Shown piece after piece: positions 51,699 through 52,371 of a DNA stretch of 52,371 nucleotides. The translations under genes and the position numbers were made by a program. Source of the DNA: Alphaproteobacteria bacterium UBA6324 (GTDB lineage Bacteria; Pseudomonadota; Alphaproteobacteria; CAAGCB01; CAG-977). The stretch covers positions 1 to 52,371 of the forward strand of contig DJSW01000004.1 in assembly GCA_002439085.1 (NCBI GenBank), written 5' to 3'. The notes below the pieces were generated by a model. That model saw only the letters and a list, made by a program, of their open reading frames with translations. It did no database searches and was not told where the DNA came from. The first letter of the stretch is position 1. Each line of letters begins with the position of its first letter.

Positions 51699-52371
51699 AT
51701 GTTTATTCTTTTGAAATTTATTTTCGCCGCGGCGTTGATTTTTCATTCGTCCGGCGCGACGGCGGATCAACCGCAAACCGCTCCGGAAAAATCCGCGGCC
51801 GCAAACGCGAAAACCGACAACCTGCCCGACGGCGCGGTCAGACTGCCCAGCGGACTGATTGTCCCGCCGCCCCGCAAGCAAAACAGCCATGATCCGCTTT
51901 ACGTTCGCTGGGAAATGATTCGCAACAAACTGTTTTTCTTTGACTATTACAGCGCGCGCGATCTGGATCAAAAAAAGAAAAAGGGCTGGCCGACGACCGA
52001 TACCTTTATGAAAATGCGCCAACGGATCAACGCGTTGAACGTCATAACGGTGAAAACCATGGAGAGTAATGCGAATCAAGAGGAAAGCGTCGCCGCCTAT
52101 GAAAAATATTTTGAATCCGTCTGTCTGGAATGTATTTTCGAGGAATTGACCAAAGACGCAAAATATCCCGCCGTCGGCACGCGCGTTTCGTCCGATTGCG
52201 AATACATTTTGAAAGACAAAACTTTTTTGAACGGCGGGGACAACATTTTCTACAAAGACGGCTCGACAACATATATCTTTTGGACGGATTATGAGGGGAC
52301 CGCGAATTATCCGGCTGTGCGCGCCATGCGCGTCGTGGAAGATCCGGCGGTTTATCCGGTCGTTCCGCTGC
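51699..52371 (+). CDS. Exported protein of unknown function, cut by the window end
   Basis: An open frame of 224 codons runs off the right edge. It starts with ATG 51699 behind AAAGGG and has a signal peptide (FIFAAALIFHSSGATA). An Ala/Lys/Pro-rich stretch and LPDGAVRLPSGLIVPPP follow, then a charged domain with three cysteines near 145, 148 and 167. No family is recognised. It is divergent from the helicase gene; the 55-bp space between them holds no clear operator. Confidence 0.7.
   Translation, partial: MFILLKFIFAAALIFHSSGATADQPQTAPEKSAAANAKTDNLPDGAVRLPSGLIVPPPRKQNSHDPLYVRWEMIRNKLFFFDYYSARDLDQKKKKGWPTTDTFMKMRQRINALNVITVKTMESNANQEESVAAYEKYFESVCLECIFEELTKDAKYPAVGTRVSSDCEYILKDKTFLNGGDNIFYKDGSTTYIFWTDYEGTANYPAVRAMRVVEDPAVYPVVPL

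Noticed and set aside
1..52371. tRNA, rRNA, CRISPR or insertion-sequence features
   Set aside because: No cloverleaf, rRNA segment, regularly spaced repeat array or transposase was found; the only recombinase is the small serine type at 13833-14429, without flanking terminal repeats.

Overview
The window looks like a chromosomal segment of an alphaproteobacterium, probably an uncultured, host-associated (gut-type) Rhodospirillales or RF32-like lineage. Three conserved gene orders support the class: xseB-ispA-dxs-tlyA, prfA-prmC-DUF4167 near clpB, and fliF-fliG-fliH-fliN-flbD-flhA-flhF-flhG with the FlbD-type regulator. The core genes are moderately GC-rich and strongly codon-biased, so long antisense reading frames run through most of them. 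No rRNA, tRNA, CRISPR array or insertion sequence was found. The species assignment is inference.

Region by region. 1-1760 is accessory DNA. It holds what looks like a complete type I toxin-antitoxin module (a 26-residue hydrophobic peptide with a convergent antisense RNA), a decayed 3' end of mnmA, an orphan membrane protein and two tiny coupled genes. 1781-5598 (minus) holds tlyA, dxs, ispA and xseB: isoprenoid precursors plus two nucleic-acid genes. 5667-9701 (minus) is a lipid A/Kdo block: lpxL, lpxK, waaA and a DUF374 acyltransferase. 9856-11085 is a lone lipoprotein behind an operator-like palindrome. 11144-13741 is clpB.

13833-17185 holds a small serine recombinase divergent from a classical autotransporter adhesin. 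The pair is visibly AT-richer than its surroundings and sits between clpB and DUF4167, which are usually close in alphaproteobacteria. Its intergenic region carries paired repeats. 17369-25694 (minus) is a long housekeeping run: DUF4167, prmC, prfA, hisS, ispG, a RodZ-like gene, a nitronate monooxygenase/FabK-like flavoprotein and lysC. 25844-31640 is mixed: cupin, comF, a PEBP-like lipoprotein, a secreted hypothetical, a LOG protein, a stand-alone MetH-reactivation-domain-like protein, and mlaA-mlaC for outer-membrane lipid asymmetry. 31781-32395 is rpsD.

32557-43671 is a flagellar operon: MS ring, rotor switch, export gate, the sigma-54 activator FlbD, the FlhF/FlhG placement pair and a FliK-like hook-length protein. 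43751-46984 holds two unusual genes, a large HExxH protein with an internal degenerate repeat and a membrane J-domain/SH3 protein. 46981-51643 (minus) holds a DUF2726 membrane protein, an aminotransferase and a DinG/XPD-type helicase. The window ends inside an exported protein of unknown function.

The most interesting points are the Fst/par-like toxin-antitoxin arrangement at the left edge, the recombinase-autotransporter cassette with a possible invertible promoter, the duplicated peptidase-like protein, and the isolated MetH-activation-like protein.
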